Position numbers and translations under genes: made by a program. A stretch of DNA of 64,000 bases, taken from assembly GCA_024138025.1 (NCBI GenBank), contig JAMXBD010001405.1, forward strand, positions 1 to 64,000. The letters are read 5' to 3'. Below, one piece after another: positions 11,661-24,204 of the stretch (the stretch's first letter is position 1; every line of letters begins with the position of its first letter). The stretch comes from Combretum micranthum (Eukaryota > Streptophyta > Magnoliopsida > Myrtales > Combretaceae). The notes below the pieces were generated by a model that was given only the letters and a program-made list of their open reading frames with translations, made no database searches and had not been told where the DNA came from.

Positions 11661-13480
11661 TAAGGGGTAAAGTTTCAATTAGCCGTACGCTTTATGAAGG
11701 AGTGAAAGGTCTATTTGCTACTTTTAGTGAAAAATAATTTATAAAATGGGGTAAGGTAAATTAATTACCAAATGACTATTGCAAAATCATATTGAAAATG
11801 AGATAAACTTATACCACTTACCCATAGTAACCTCCCAAGTGAGTTCCCTTACAAGGTTAACTTGTTGGTTGATTCCATATTCAATTCCATTGAGAATGAG
11901 AGAAGAAAAGAAAACAACTTCTTTACAGCGGTACTTTCTCAAGAGAGTTCCCTTACGAGTTTGACTTGCCAGTTGAGTCTATACTCAACTCCACCAAGGT
12001 TAAGAGTTGTGATAAAGGCAGCTAGTTTGATCTTGTTGGTCTCGACTAAACAATCAAAAGGAGAGGGGTGAATTGATTGCTAATTGAAAATTTACCTTTT
12101 TTTGTTGAATATCCCTAGAAGTTTGCTTAACATGATGAATGATAACACTAATCAACAAATAAACAATAAACAAATAAAAGAGCAGTAATGTAAATGAGGC
12201 CCCAGATTTATAAAGGTTCTTCTTTATAAGTCAGTCATCTCTTCTAGCCCCAGTGCTTGGGTCTGACCATCTACATTGATTATTCTACTAATCCAATACC
12301 CAATTGAGAGATTACAAACAACAATGTTATCTTGCTCTGTGTCACAACCTCACACTTAAGCTAATCATAGAACTATAATAAGATATGAAGTGTAATCCTC
12401 TCAACTAATCACTCAAATTAGCTCTCAAAGTAAAGAGTAAGGATAGTTTCAAAAAGCCACAACTGAGTTCTCAAAATTTAAGTGCAAATTGTAAAGTAAA
12501 GTAAGTCATATAAGTAGCTTCGGACGAAGGTTTATAAAGGAAGTTCTAGCAAATGAGAGTATATTAGTATTGAGCTTAAAATTATGAGCGCAAGCGTATC
12601 TTTCAAATTTAAACTTTTTCTTCATATATATATTATAATATATATATCCTTCGAGTATAATAGCTTCCTTGAAAAATCCTAGCTCCTTGAATAAATTTCT
12701 TCTAAGTAACAAACATTATCCGTTGAAAAACTTTGAACATTTAAAAACTTGAAATATCTCACAAAAAATCCACATATGTTGTTATCTGATGAGAAGGAGT
12801 ATAAGATCTTTATTCATGCTTGAATTAGTTGCTTCCTTTAACAATCATGTATACTTAAATTTAAATTTTTAAAAAATATCTAGAGGATGTTGAAACGAAT
12901 GATATGAAGCTACACAAAATCTAGAATATTTTTTGTAGCGAGATCTTATCCATATCTTTATCTGTAACTCTCTCTTGATAATGCTAATCCACATTTCTAA
13001 CAGTTCATCTAGTAACTTTATGTCCAAACAGATAATGCTTCGAAAAAGATCTTCATTAAAATTGGAAAAACAAGGTTCTTCATCAGTCTTAAATTAACAA
13101 GAGTCTAAGCTTAACACTTAAAAATTATCCCCACTGATTTAAAATCCTCCTTGAGTGGAATATTTTAGATACATTACCCAAATTCATCTAATGAGGGGAG
13201 CTAGATCTTCTTTATTAAAACTGATTCTTATAAGAAAGAAAATCATCAAATAAATTCTTGTAAGAACTTTACTGTTAATTTGAAACTTTTGGCAAAAGTT
13301 TTAACAAAGCTTCTCATAGAGATTCTTGCAATGCTTATGACATGGAATCTAACAAATCTTCCTACAATGTCTGTGCACTTAGTTAAATTTATTAGATATC
13401 TTCATTTCTTTTTTGTTATCATCAAAATCATTAAGGAGATATCTCAACAGAACTATTCAACATGTGAATTATGATCAAAC
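11660..13480. other. Unassigned, possibly old retroelement sequence
   Basis: The stretch contains two related blocks, GTGAGTTCCCTTACAAGGTT near 11.84 kb and GAGAGTTCCCTTACGAGTTT near 11.94 kb. After these comes AT-rich sequence starting TGTTGGTCTCGACTAAACAA (about 12.04 kb). The small open frames here (11779-12071, 12506-12712, 13280-13474) show no family signature. I see no gene. Confidence 0.3.
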
Positions 13481-15440
13481 CAAAATCCCATGGTTATTGT
13501 AATTTTGATTTTGCTATTTATTGAAATGCATAAAATCGATAGAATCATATAAAAATAGTGTAAAACCGATAAAATCGTAAACATATAAAATTGTATACAT
13601 AAATTCATGATTCTATTTAAAGCCTAACCTAAACAATTTTGAATCTATTTTATTTAGAAAAAATATATAAAATCAAAAATTCATAGAATTATATATTTGA
13701 ATTGTGATTGTGATGACTATGTCTAAAATTAATTTTATTAAAAACCTATTTTGGGAAAACTTTTCAATAAGAACACCAAATTAACGAAAAATTCCTTTAT
13801 GAAGATGTTGGGCAAGGTAACAATATTTAGATAATTGCAATTATAGGTAGTAATTACATAGAGTACGCAGCGAATTTATGTTAAGGATATTGTCATAAAT
13901 CAAGTATAGTCTACTTCATGTCACATTATCAAACAGGTTATTTGGTGAAGGTTTAACTAGATTTTAACTAACTTCGAGAATTACTAGCATTTAAAATTCA
14001 ACTAATTAAGTGATTAACTAAACTATGTCATTAGCTATGGGGAACATCATGATATTTTTAAGATTATTGACTATTTAACAAAGTTAGTGATTAGGAGGGA
14101 GAGATTAGCTAGAGTGGATAACCCCACTATATTTTGCTAATTTTTTAATTGGTAATTAGTTGTACCTTCTCTTGAACACTTGCTTAGCATTTTACGCTTT
14201 GATTATGATTCCTCCCCTTAACTTCTCTTGCAAACAAATGACCTTATTTTGATATTAAAAATTTTCGGAAGCTTCTTACACAGTATCCGTCGACATTATT
14301 TTAATGAAGCTAAACACTACCCTAGGATATAATGTTGTTTCGTGAAGGGTCCATGTTGAAATTGGGGAATGACTTCTACTTTACTCAGGATCCTATGCAC
14401 GAGTGTTCAAGCAAACTGAAACGTAACACGAAAGTGAATATAATGAGCAACTCATAGCCACGTCGTTTTCCCTTGCTAAAAAGGTCAAATTCACTTTTGA
14501 AAAATTAATAGAGTACTAATCTACTCTTTTCAAAATTTTGGAATTGAACTCGGCTTATACACGTGAGATTTTGTGTGTGTGCGTGTGTGTGAATGTATAA
14601 TATCACTCCCATAGATCGTTTCTTATAAATTTGCTAATCGTTAAAAAGGAAAATAAAAAGAAAAAGATAAATTATAATGATACTTCTTGAAAACCATGAA
14701 AATTGCTAGATGATCCAACATTTTACAATAATGCAACACTTTTGAAAGTTTGTATAATATATATAATATATATATATGTAGATTTGATTTAATAGCAAAT
14801 CAGCCTTTTATATTAGTATGCAATTGTTATAACTTATTCAAGCTGATTATTACATTAAAGCATTTTATTGCAAGTTGCTTGGCAGGGATTCATATGCCAA
14901 GCAACTTTCTAAGGAATAAATAATTCTCTTGGGTAATAAAGTGAGTTTTTTAAAGAGTTGCTTTTTCACCAAAAGTTTTGTTTTAAAAAATAACATGGGC
15001 TCACAAAATAAATAAATAAAGCTACCTATCTAGAAATAACTTAGGGATAAAAAGAGTTTCTTCATAAAGAGCGTTACTTAAGATGGTGATATGATATTTT
15101 GACTAACTCTTTAACCAGTCTAGGGATAAAGATGCTCTCATTTGAAATGTAACGTGTCATAAAGTATTAATTATTACAAGAAAACTTCTACTTCAAGTGA
15201 GAGTTGGTCTAAAAGATAAATTTTATATTTGCAATCATGTAAAATGTTAATTTATTATTACAATAGATGAAAAAATTCTTTGATTTTAAAATTCATAGAT
15301 CGATATAAGATAATGTTTGATTACAAAAAGTGTATTGGAGAAGAGGAACTTGATAGTACAAGATAAGAAATACTAAATAGCACAATTCAATTATATCACA
15401 TGTGGTATTTATAGTATTAGACAAGGGTTTTGAGCTATGA
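13480..15440. other. Intergenic, no gene
   Basis: AT-rich sequence with recurrent ATAAAATCGAT/GATAAAATCG words at 13.52-13.6 kb, a GT-rich tract at about 14573-14591 and an AT tract near 14757-14778. Apart from a short perfect hairpin (separate entry), nothing organised is seen. Confidence 0.5.
14872..14906. repeat. Perfect 13-bp hairpin
   Basis: AAGTTGCTTGGCA (14872-14884) is followed after about 9 bases by its exact reverse complement TGCCAAGCAACTT (14894-14906). It lacks the U-tract of a bacterial terminator and the arm length of a plant microRNA precursor. Its role is unknown and it may be the core of a decayed MITE. Confidence 0.6.
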
Positions 15441-15444
15441 ATAC

Positions 15445-17300
15445 TGTAACGTCTTAACCTAAAGGCATTATCAGCCTGCCACGTGTCTTTAGAAGATCAA
15501 ACACGCTAAGGCCTGCCACGTGTCTTTAGAAGATCAAACATGCTAAGGCTAGAGATTTCTAAAACCACAAATATGAATTTTCAAATATCACCAATAACTC
15601 GCATATAGGAAAGCTTTCAAACTTTTGCATATTAAAATAAATGTCCTTAACTCATAAATCATCTAAACATCAAATCTAAAAATAATAAAATCATTCCATT
15701 TTAATAGCCTTCAGAAGAAAATAACTAAATAATCATATGTTTCTTCTTCTCAAATTACAAATAACAACTTCAATTATCAACAGGGTGGTCATAACCGCTA
15801 TCGTTCTCCCCATCATCAACAAATATGTCATAGCCAGTCAAGTCATAAATCATAGAATCTTCATTTGTACCTATGGGACAAATAAGGGTTGAGCGAAAAA
15901 CGCCCAGTATGCCAAATCGAAAGCACATGCATATGAACACGCATATCACAATATCACATATAACTTATTTTCTAATGCAACAAGCACAATTTAATTATCT
16001 TTTCATTAGCTTGCAACCAACACAGTTTAGGACTATTGATCACTAATCCTAAACTCGAAGTAACTCATGACCCCGATGAAAACCATATTATCATAATATA
16101 TACATATATAGATGCGTTCCACAATTAAGCTGGTAACGACTCCTAATCTACCAAAATCATCTCCAGGTGTAACTCCACTCAGGACACTGCCACACAAGGA
16201 TCATCAAGTTGCCAGCATAAGTATCACACTACTATCGTGGTCTTTACTAACCACAGCCAAGCACAACCAACACTCGTTTCAATTAAAGTCAAATATGTTA
16301 AGTCAAATTTTTCAACTAATCCTATAAGCACAAACAAGCATACATGGTAACGTCATACCTTGTATTGCTCCAACTCAAATCCACCAACAGAACTTCTTAC
16401 AAGAACAGAGATCTTCTCACATGTATCCTGACCAACAATATGTCTCAATTAATTTAAATTGCCACACAACTAAACCCTAATTCTAGATTCCATAATCAGA
16501 CTCAAAGATCTAAAACCCTAATAATAGATCTATGAAATTAAAATAACATACGCCTTCTATTCTTGGTTTGAAATCCAGTGGAACCCTCCAATACAACTAT
16601 CTCCAAATCCCTTGATTTCTCCCAACTTCCTTCAATATATATATTATATATATATAAATCTCCGATTAGAAATTCTATCATAGTAACAAATAAAGGTCAT
16701 TGATTATTAGAATGACATAGATTCTTACGTACCTAGAACTTGTAGATCTCAATTAGGAAATCAGAACCCTAATTCTCAATTCTCCTGAATAATAAACTAT
16801 AATTAAAATTTCATAATTTACAGATCTCATAATCCATAAATCTAATAAAACCCTTACCTTTCTCCTTGATTTGAAATCACGACTTCAATCTAGATCCACC
16901 CCTGATCCTCAACAACAAATGTTGGATTCCCTTTGAAACAATACATAAACTTAGATTATAATCTAAAGAATATTTCTTCAAAATCATAAGAATTATAAAA
17001 CCCTAATAAAAATATTACCTTTTTCTTGAATCGGAGTCTTCCAAATCTCTAATCATACTAGGGTTTGCCACAACTCTTGAATCTCTTTCAATCCATAAGA
17101 TAACTAGCATAAGAGAATATTTATCTAAAGGATTTGATTGAAAATATTAGAGGAATGTTACATACCTAGAGTTTTTTCTCTTTGAAAGCTCCTAGGGTTT
17201 CCAAAAGAATGGGAGGTTATATATAAGCTTTTAAGAGAAGTTAAAAAGGTTTGAAGATTAAGGAAATTCGTTTGTCAAATGATAAAAATACCCACTTAAC
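15445..17300 (-). mobile_element. Probable minus-strand LTR fragment (Tekay/Del-like)
   Basis: Read on the minus strand the segment ends ...GGTTAAGACGTTACA, like the GGGGCGTGACA end of the 4.7-kb solo LTR. It also contains ACTGGGCGTTTTTCGCTCAACCC near 15.9 kb, comparable to the CACTGAGCG...GCTCACCCCC segment of that LTR. A minus-strand TATA-like TTATATATAA lies at about 17218-17227. Between 16.4 and 17.1 kb are several imperfect copies of a CTTACCTT...TTGATTTGAAATC block. The upstream end and target duplication were not found, so boundaries are approximate. Confidence 0.35.
15474..15547. repeat. 37-bp tandem duplication containing a G-box
   Basis: A unit beginning GCCTGCCACGTGTCTTTAG occurs twice in tandem (15474-15510 and 15511-15547) and is nearly identical. 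Each unit contains CCACGTGTC, a G-box core. It lies at the edge of the probable minus-strand LTR. Confidence 0.85.
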
Positions 17301-18172
17301 AACATTATATTACATTTATACCTTTCAATATGAATTATTTATTTGTACTTTACAAATATAACACAAAAATGTTATAAAAAATTTTAATTGTTCATTAAAA
17401 AGAGAATTTATCTTATCATCCTGGTGGTACTTTTTTTTTTCCCTTAAATGTGTCCAATACCGTAAAGCTTGTTGTCGAATGCCAAAATCTATTGCAACAG
17501 CCAAAGAAAGAACTATGATTTTTGTCTTGTCCAATCTCACAAATTCACTTGCGACAAACGTCCCTAAAATATTGCATCTTAAAAATTGTAGATCTTTCCG
17601 TAATTCTAAGGTGCTGCTGTAATCTATTAGAAAAAGAAATAAAAAAATAAAAAAAGGAAAATGCACCTCTTAACGAGTGCAATAATATACTGTACACTTC
17701 TAATATTTTCCATACAAAGTACACCAGTTGACATAATTCTTATTAATGCTAGGCACACTATAAGTACTCTATTTTTTATATACTTCAGCCAATACAATAA
17801 TATGTTTCTTAAAACATGGATATGGGAAAAAAATCAATTGGATTTGCCGTTAAAAGGCTCATAATTCAAGTATAAAATGCGTCAAATGAAAATTTAATTA
17901 AATATAATGTTTAATTGTTTTAAACTATGAATAAAAAATTAAAAAACACGCAAAAATGAGATGGTTTTTGACACTGTCACGTAATTTGACATTTAATTAG
18001 TTTTGGAAATTTAGTACTTGACCAATAAACTTGAACATAACACGACATAATTATAAAGAATTTTGGGTAGATAAAAATCTATGTGAATAATAAATGGGTC
18101 AAACCTGTAAATAACGTGAATTTAATCGTGCAAATTAGCAGGTGGGAGGTTGACTTGTGAATCCGTTAAATG

Positions 18173-18200
18173 TATTATTATTATTATTATTATTATTATT
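18173..18200. repeat. (ATT)n microsatellite
   Basis: About nine consecutive ATT units. Confidence 0.9.
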
Positions 18201-18274
18201 TCCTTACTACACAATCTAAAATAACATCTCACATTGCAACTAAAATTTTCTTTTAGCCTAACAGAAACTATAGA

Positions 18275-18277
<3 letters not shown>

Positions 18278-18342
<65 letters not shown>
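18278..18342. repeat. (CT)n(CA)n compound microsatellite
   Basis: About 45 bases of CT repeats with one G interruption pass directly into about 18 bases of CA repeats. On the minus strand this produces an artificial Arg/Glu-rich open frame. Confidence 0.95.
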
Positions 18343-20559
18343 AAAGCAAACAACTATTGACGATTATGTAATTTTCTCTTATGTTTCTTAAGTAATTCAT
18401 CATGCCATCACTTATTAGGTTCGATTTTTTATCTTCTTTTTATTATTTAGATTTTTTAGGTTAGAAAAAAAAAAAAAGACCACGTGGATTATTGCCATCA
18501 TCATAATATTTTGTTTCTACTTATGAATATTATTATTACCTATTTTGGATCAATGGCCAAAGAAGTATAAGAAGCTATTTATGCCTCTATAGCACAAGCA
18601 GTTACTTTGTGCATTACCATGTTAAAGAGGCATTTTCTTATTGTGGAATGTGCCATCTTGAGTTTATTGATATCTAAGCTTGCTTCGGGATCTACACTGA
18701 GTACTAGAGGTTAAATCCTTAATGCACATCACAACTCATTGATATAAGAAACTATAAAACTCTTTATATACAAGGGATTGGTTCTTCAAAGAAGAAGACA
18801 ACAAAGTAAATTATTTTATAAAATTTTTTACATTATTTATATTTATTGATGCTATTCTTTTTATGGTAAGTTCTTCAAGTGTCTCCCTTAAAGAGCCAAC
18901 AAAGAATGTGGTGAACTTAGAATTCACCTTTAGTAGTCACATCCCTTCAAGCTGTGCTTCACCTTACTAAAATGTGGTTGAATTTACTATTTTAAATTGC
19001 AGTGCTATGTCTTATTTTTTCCATTGAAATGATTAGAAGTAAAAGTTAATTAAGACTGTGCAAAATTAGAAGAGGCTCTTAAGGTTAAGGTTAGGATTGA
19101 GGGAATGAGTGTAAATGATGGTTCCCTTTAATGTCATTTTGTTTTTGGGTATTTGTTAAATTGATATGATGTTTAGATGGTAATTTTTTTTTAATGGGAA
19201 AAGGAGGTTCATATAGTTCATTTTTATCATTGGGATAGTTATATTGCTCGCATTTTTTCGTAAATTAATTTAATAATCGTGTATATGTTTTGTTGATGTG
19301 GAAAGATAAAACAAGAGATTTGGCTACTATCCATCTATCAAACAAGAGATCTAGTCACTTTTTTAATTATATATTTTCTTTTTGAAGGTCTATTTAATTA
19401 GTTGTAATTGTAAACAACTTCGAAAATGTTGAGTTACTTTTTGCTTTTATATTAAATTTTAAAAAGTAGATTGCTTATTTTTTATTTTATTGATACAATT
19501 AATTTGGGATTTGATAATATTACTTTGATCATCAATTTATGAACTTGAATGTTTAGTTATTGTGTCTGTTTACATTATGTTCTATTAATCGATAAATGAG
19601 TTAACATGAAACACAGACACAATATATACGGTTGTGCTATAGGTTTAGGTTTTCATATATGATTAATAAGCAGATTAGGTCACTAGTTACGATATTTCAA
19701 ACACAAACCCATTGAGATATGAATACAAAATACAATATAGTTACATAAATTGTAAACGCTAATTAAACTCTTGTTAGGCTTTATAAGGGCTAAAATTTCA
19801 ACATTCAGGACCTTTACAATAAGTTTCTTACTATATCAGCATGCAAGGATAAAATTTTATGGGTCCTACGCAAGTGCTTTTTTAAGTCATAAACGATGAC
19901 ACCATATGATAGTAGTCGAGGAAATTTGTGTGTGAATCTAAATATAAAGAATTTAAACTATTTTATTAAAATATAAAGGGTTTGATTAAGTTTTGATTTA
20001 AAGGGTTTCCATTCTCATTTCAATGAAGCTTATAAGGTAATTGAACATAGAAAAAAATCATACCAATAATTGATCCTATCCGGCATTAAGAGGCTCCAAA
20101 TGATAAAGAAAAAATTGAATAAACCCAACAAATAAGACAATAATGGAGTAGTTATTAAAAAATTACTCAACACCTTATACCTCTATATACAACTGTATAA
20201 ATAAAATAGTATACTTATAATTGTATGACAATATTTGTTGCTTATAATTATAAAATTAATATTTATTAAAGTTGACATAGCAACAAACATACTAACTCAA
20301 CCAAGAAGGGGTTTTGATACTTTTAATATTGTTCTTTTAATAGTTTGGTTTGAAAATCAAGCCTATAATCGCGTATTATCTTATTGGTATTATTGGTTTT
20401 TCAATAGATAAAGTCGCAATTTATGTGAAAAAGGGTTTTTCATTCTATCCAAGCTTAGATAAAAAAGACAAGATAATATTAATATACCGTTTAAATTCTA
20501 CAGTATATTCTTAGAAAATTTATTTATCCTCTACTGTTTTTTTAAGGGTTATAGTTCCA

Positions 20560-21110
20560 TAAGTGACCAAGGTTGCAATAAATAGAGTTGTTTGCAAGCT
20601 AATCAATCTCCACTCACTTAAAGTTTAGTTTAGCTTGAGCTCAATTAGTAAAAATAAAATTGAACTTAAAATATTGTTAATTTATCTAAACGAGTCGAAC
20701 TCAAATTCTTATTTGAGCTCACGACTTAGTTTGTTTAAGTTTGCAAGCAAGCTCATTAAGGATTATAATTAAGTTAAGAGCAAGTTTGTGTGTTTTACAT
20801 TATATATTATGTATATGATTATAGTAAAAAGCTAATTTTTGTATTATATTACACATGACTAAAATTCATTTAATATCTAGTCATCTATTTAGTTATATAT
20901 TTATTCATTTTGTCCATACCTTTTTGGATTTAACATGAATTATACTGCTTGCAAGCTACTCAGCCTCAATTAATTTGTAAACACATTTAATTCAAACTTA
21001 AAATTAGGCTTGTTTGCCGAAACAAACAAAGCTTGAGTTGGTATTTTATGGTTAGTAAAACGTTTAGCTCAATTTGAGCTTGATAATTTTCAAATAATCC
21101 CTTTGAGAGC
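20560..21110. mobile_element. Degraded hAT/MITE-like repeat (GAGCTTGAGCTC family)
   Basis: This stretch is rich in AGCTTGAGCTCAA, ATTTGAGCTC and CAAGCTTGAG words in both orientations. Similar word content occurs at 50.3-50.54 and 63.3-63.5 kb. Such CTCGAGCTTGAGC-rich sequences are common in plant non-autonomous DNA elements. Ends and target duplication were not resolved. Confidence 0.4.
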
Positions 21111-22145
21111 CAAATTGGACTTAACTCATCTATAACCTTATGAGTAACTATAGTTTTGGGAACAAAATCTTAAGATATCAAAATTTAAAGAGGATAGAGA
21201 TTGTATTTTTGTAAAGTTTGGGAGATACCCATAATCCTATACAGATATGAACTTTTACATTATTTTCCTCTCTTATTACATGGAAGTTGGAAATTAATCA
21301 ATGCTAATATTATAATACATAACTCCCATACTTTGCATTTCTTTTACTTAAACGGCTAACAAACGGGATGCTTCCAAAGGAATAAGCTTAATTCTTTTAA
21401 CCTATTTTTGAATTTTTATAACGGTATTACTTCACCAAATTAAATTAAGCAAAAACACAAAAAGACACTTCCATGTCTCCTTGGCTTCGAAACGAATTAG
21501 ACTACCTAATTTGTTATCTTTGGAGCTAGTTTTAGATAGTGGATGCATGGAGGTAAGCCACCTATATCCATGCCCTTATCCCTATCTTTCCGATGCAAAA
21601 ATAACAAAATTTTCCTACTTGTATTGACTTGCCCATGCCATTATTTTGATAATACAAACAGAAATACGGGACAATTGGAAAAAAAATTTTCAAAAATACA
21701 ACCAAGTTCACTAACTGATATGTAATTACAATACAAATAAACACAATTTTAATATAAATTTATCATTAATGATCTATTTTACTTTTAAATTTATGTAATT
21801 TTGTTATAATAGCAATTTAATATGAAATAAAAATTAAACTATACTAACCAATGTGAACCGAAACCCCTAACTATCCATATATTCTTGTAACTTACCTACT
21901 TCTCTTCCATCTTCAAGACTTCAACTTTGAACGTATACATACCAAGATACGTAATTCTGCTCTACTACTTATCCCCATAAATGCCCAAATGCCACTTGCA
22001 AAAAGTTCCACCCCAAAACAAATTAAAGAATCCCAAATGTTCACCATTCCATCTAAACTAAACTTACCAACCTATCCAATCCAGCCTTCCCCGTTGGAGT
22101 GTCTTAATTATTCCAAGTTGTATACGCCTGTGTCACTAACCTCAA
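21110..22145. other. Upstream intergenic region of the kinase gene
   Basis: No gene is recognised. From about 21.85 kb the sequence is less AT-rich and C-rich on the plus strand. The overlapping small open frames (21543-21725, 21989-22364) have no family motif. They probably lie in the distal promoter of the kinase. Confidence 0.4.
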
Positions 22146-22151
22146 CACGTG
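22146..22151 (+). promoter_or_regulatory. G-box / ABRE-like motif
   Basis: ACACGTGCC, with a CACGTG core, lies about 750 bases before the kinase ATG. ACGTG-core elements bind bZIP factors of the ABF/AREB class. Function is inferred from the motif only. Confidence 0.45.
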
Positions 22152-22328
22152 CCTATTTTGCCACTTTATACCATACCATCACCTCACAAATTTTCACACG
22201 TTGCCAATCCTTTCGTTGAAGCAATTGTCAATCCTCTACTTCAAGATCATAAATACAAGGATATTGTTAAAGATTATTGGGAAAAAAAAAAACCTTATAC
22301 CCTCTCCAAAAGTGATTTGATGGTATTA

Positions 22329-22346
22329 TATATCACGTGTGATATA
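22329..22346. promoter_or_regulatory. Palindromic G-box / ABRE-like motif
   Basis: TATATCA-CGTG-TGATATA is an inverted repeat with 7-bp arms that includes CACGTG (22334-22339) and an ACGTGT ABRE core. It lies about 560 bases before the kinase start codon. Confidence 0.5.
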
Positions 22347-22650
22347 CACATACTGAATAACTAATAATGATTTTAATAATGTGTAACGATATAGGTAGTC
22401 CTCATACACATGTAAAAGTATGATCAATAGTTATTTACAACGTGTACATACAGGTGGTGTGTATTACTCATTGAACACTTTTCCCACTGTTATAAATTAC
22501 ATATTTTACGAAATAAATAAATAATAAATATAAAAAATGATGCTACTATATTTTTAGTATATATTATTTTCAAGGCTTTAACACTATATGTAATATATAA
22601 ATATAAATAAAATTTTAATATATATATAATAAGGAATTATTGAAATAAAT

Positions 22651-22690
22651 ATCATTCCTATATATATATATATATATATTTTTTTTTTTT
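22651..22690. repeat. (TA)n(T)n tract
   Basis: A TA dinucleotide run followed by a poly-T run, about 205 bases before the kinase ATG. Confidence 0.85.
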
Positions 22691-22815
22691 GGGGCCAAAC
22701 CATCGTTCGTATTTAGTATGCCACATAAAAGTCCTTTTTAAAAAGAGGAGGTAGGGACACCGAGCACTCACCAACAATTAACTAACATTTAAAACTCCCA
22801 CCCTTCCAAGACTCA

Positions 22816-22822
22816 TATAAAA
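22816..22822 (+). promoter_or_regulatory. TATA box of kinase gene
   Basis: TATAAAA in the context CTCATATAAAAGGC lies 75 bases before the ATG at 22897. This is a normal plant spacing for a short 5' leader. It supports the gene having its own promoter and not being a retrocopy without regulation. Confidence 0.65.
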
Positions 22823-22896
22823 GGCAGATCGAAGTACACCAGTCCCACACACCCCTCATTATATCTCCATATTTTTTTTCCTCAAGTCTATACCAA

Positions 22897-24148
22897 ATGG
22901 CCTGGACCAGAGGCAGCACCATTGGGAAGGGCTCATCCGCCACCGTCTCTGTGGCTTTCGGTCACAATTCGGGCGACGTCTTTGCTGTCAAATCGGCGGA
23001 GCTCTCCCAATCGAAGTCCTTGCAAACAGAGCAGCAAATTCTATCATCCTTGTGCTCTCCTCATATAGTCAGCTACAGAGGGTGTGACATTTCTAAAGAA
23101 AACAACAAGCTTATGTACAATCTTTTCATGGAATATGCTCCGGGTGGCACATTGGCTGATAGAATTCAAAAACGAGGAAACAATCTTGATAAAACCGATA
23201 TAGTTCGATACACTAAGGAAATTCTACAGGGTTTAGAGTACCTTCACTCACACGGCATTGCACATTGTGACATAAAGGGTCACAACATATTGATCGGTCA
23301 AGATGGTCAAGATTGCGGATTTCGGGTGTGCGAAACGGGTCGATGAGGCCATGGCGGAGGCACCAATTGGTGGCACCCCCATGTTTATGTCCCCTGAAGT
23401 TGCTCGAGGGGAAGAGCAGGGGTGGCCTTGTGATATATGGGCACTAGGGTGCACGGTTATAGAAATGGCCACGGGAAATTCGCCGTGGCCATTTTGTAAC
23501 GTAATTGATTTACTACCGTTACTGTATCGGATTGCGAATTCCGGCGAAACACCACAAATCCCCGATTTTTTATCAATACAAGGTAAGGATTTTTTAAGCA
23601 AGTGCTTGAGAATTGACCCCAGAGAGCGTTGGTCAGCATCGCAACTGTTGAATCATTCATTTATTAGTGAATTTGATTCGAAAAACAAGCCAATTCAAAA
23701 TTTGCATTCGAATTCTCCTACTAGTATTCTTGATCAAGGGATTTGGAACAATGAATTGGAGGAAACTGAGATATCAAGCAATGTGGTCAATTCCATATCG
23801 GAATATTTAGATCCTCGTATCGGATTTTTATCGTGTTCGGTCGTGCTCGAATGGTCGGACGATGAGAATTGGCTTACAATTCGAGAAAGAGAAAGCACTA
23901 TAAGAATCATGGAAGAAGAAGAAGAGGAAGAAGGTGGAATATGCGATTTTGGTGGGTCATACATGATTTCGATTGGCTTGGAAGAGATGGAAAGTCTCAT
24001 CAGTCGTGAGCGCTCGAATAATTTATTATTAGCTAGCAATGATAGTAGTAGTAGTAAAAATAAAGGAATACAACATAAATATTCTAGTGTTGTAAATAAT
24101 AATTTCCATTGTAAGTGGCATGGAAATAAACTAAAACTAAGCTCATGA
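22897..24148 (+). CDS. MAPKKK17/18-like protein kinase, intronless, with one frame break
   Basis: The gene encodes a serine/threonine kinase of the plant MEKK-type MAPKKK group, expected to phosphorylate a MAP kinase kinase. The first frame (22897-23346) carries the glycine loop GKGSSATV (residues 10-17), lysine 32 in FAVK, the helix-C glutamate near 45 and the catalytic loop HCDIKGHN (123-130). The second frame (23303-24148) carries KIADFGCAK, GGTPMFMSPEVARG and CDIWALGCTVIEM, then a divergent acidic and serine-rich tail. The two join at 23302-23306: the frame moves by +1 (one extra base or, more likely, two missing) between QDG and VKIADFG. Spliced across the break the protein would be about 416 residues. 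There is no intron, as in MAPKKK17/18 of Arabidopsis. The break means either a pseudogene lacking the activation loop or an assembly indel. Family identity is firm; the exact orthologue is inferred. Confidence 0.88.
23296..23313 (+). other. Frame break at an exact 9-bp tandem repeat
   Basis: GGTCAAGAT occurs twice in immediate tandem here. The kinase frame change falls at the GG between the copies, just before the DFG motif. Loss of two G residues from a longer G run would explain the shift; a slippage-prone site also favours sequencing or assembly error. Confidence 0.7.
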
Positions 24149-24204
24149 TTTACACGATTTATCTTTCTCTTGCCTACTTTCACTTCTTGCAAGTAAATTA
24201 AATA

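Larger units (their letters stand above)
17300..20560. other. Intergenic, no recognised gene
   Basis: AT-rich sequence without a gene I can identify. A 113-codon minus-strand frame at 17325-17666 has a hydrophobic start and some charged residues but no family motif; it could be chance or a relic. The rest contains two microsatellites and long AT-rich tracts only. Confidence 0.45.

Noticed and set aside
12040..13480. A 1.4-kb solo LTR from TGTTGGTC to ATCCCA
   Set aside because: The flanking 5-mers do not match and no second copy exists in the window.
17325..17666. 113-codon minus-strand frame as a possible gene
   Set aside because: No recognised motif, no promoter or splice context, and a poly-A/T-driven hydrophobic start; kept only as a note.
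18122..18403. 93-codon minus-strand frame with Arg/Glu repeats
   Set aside because: It is produced by the CT/CA microsatellite and an ATT tract, not by a gene.
23248..24192. Minus-strand frames opposite the kinase
   Set aside because: Shadows of the kinase coding strand.
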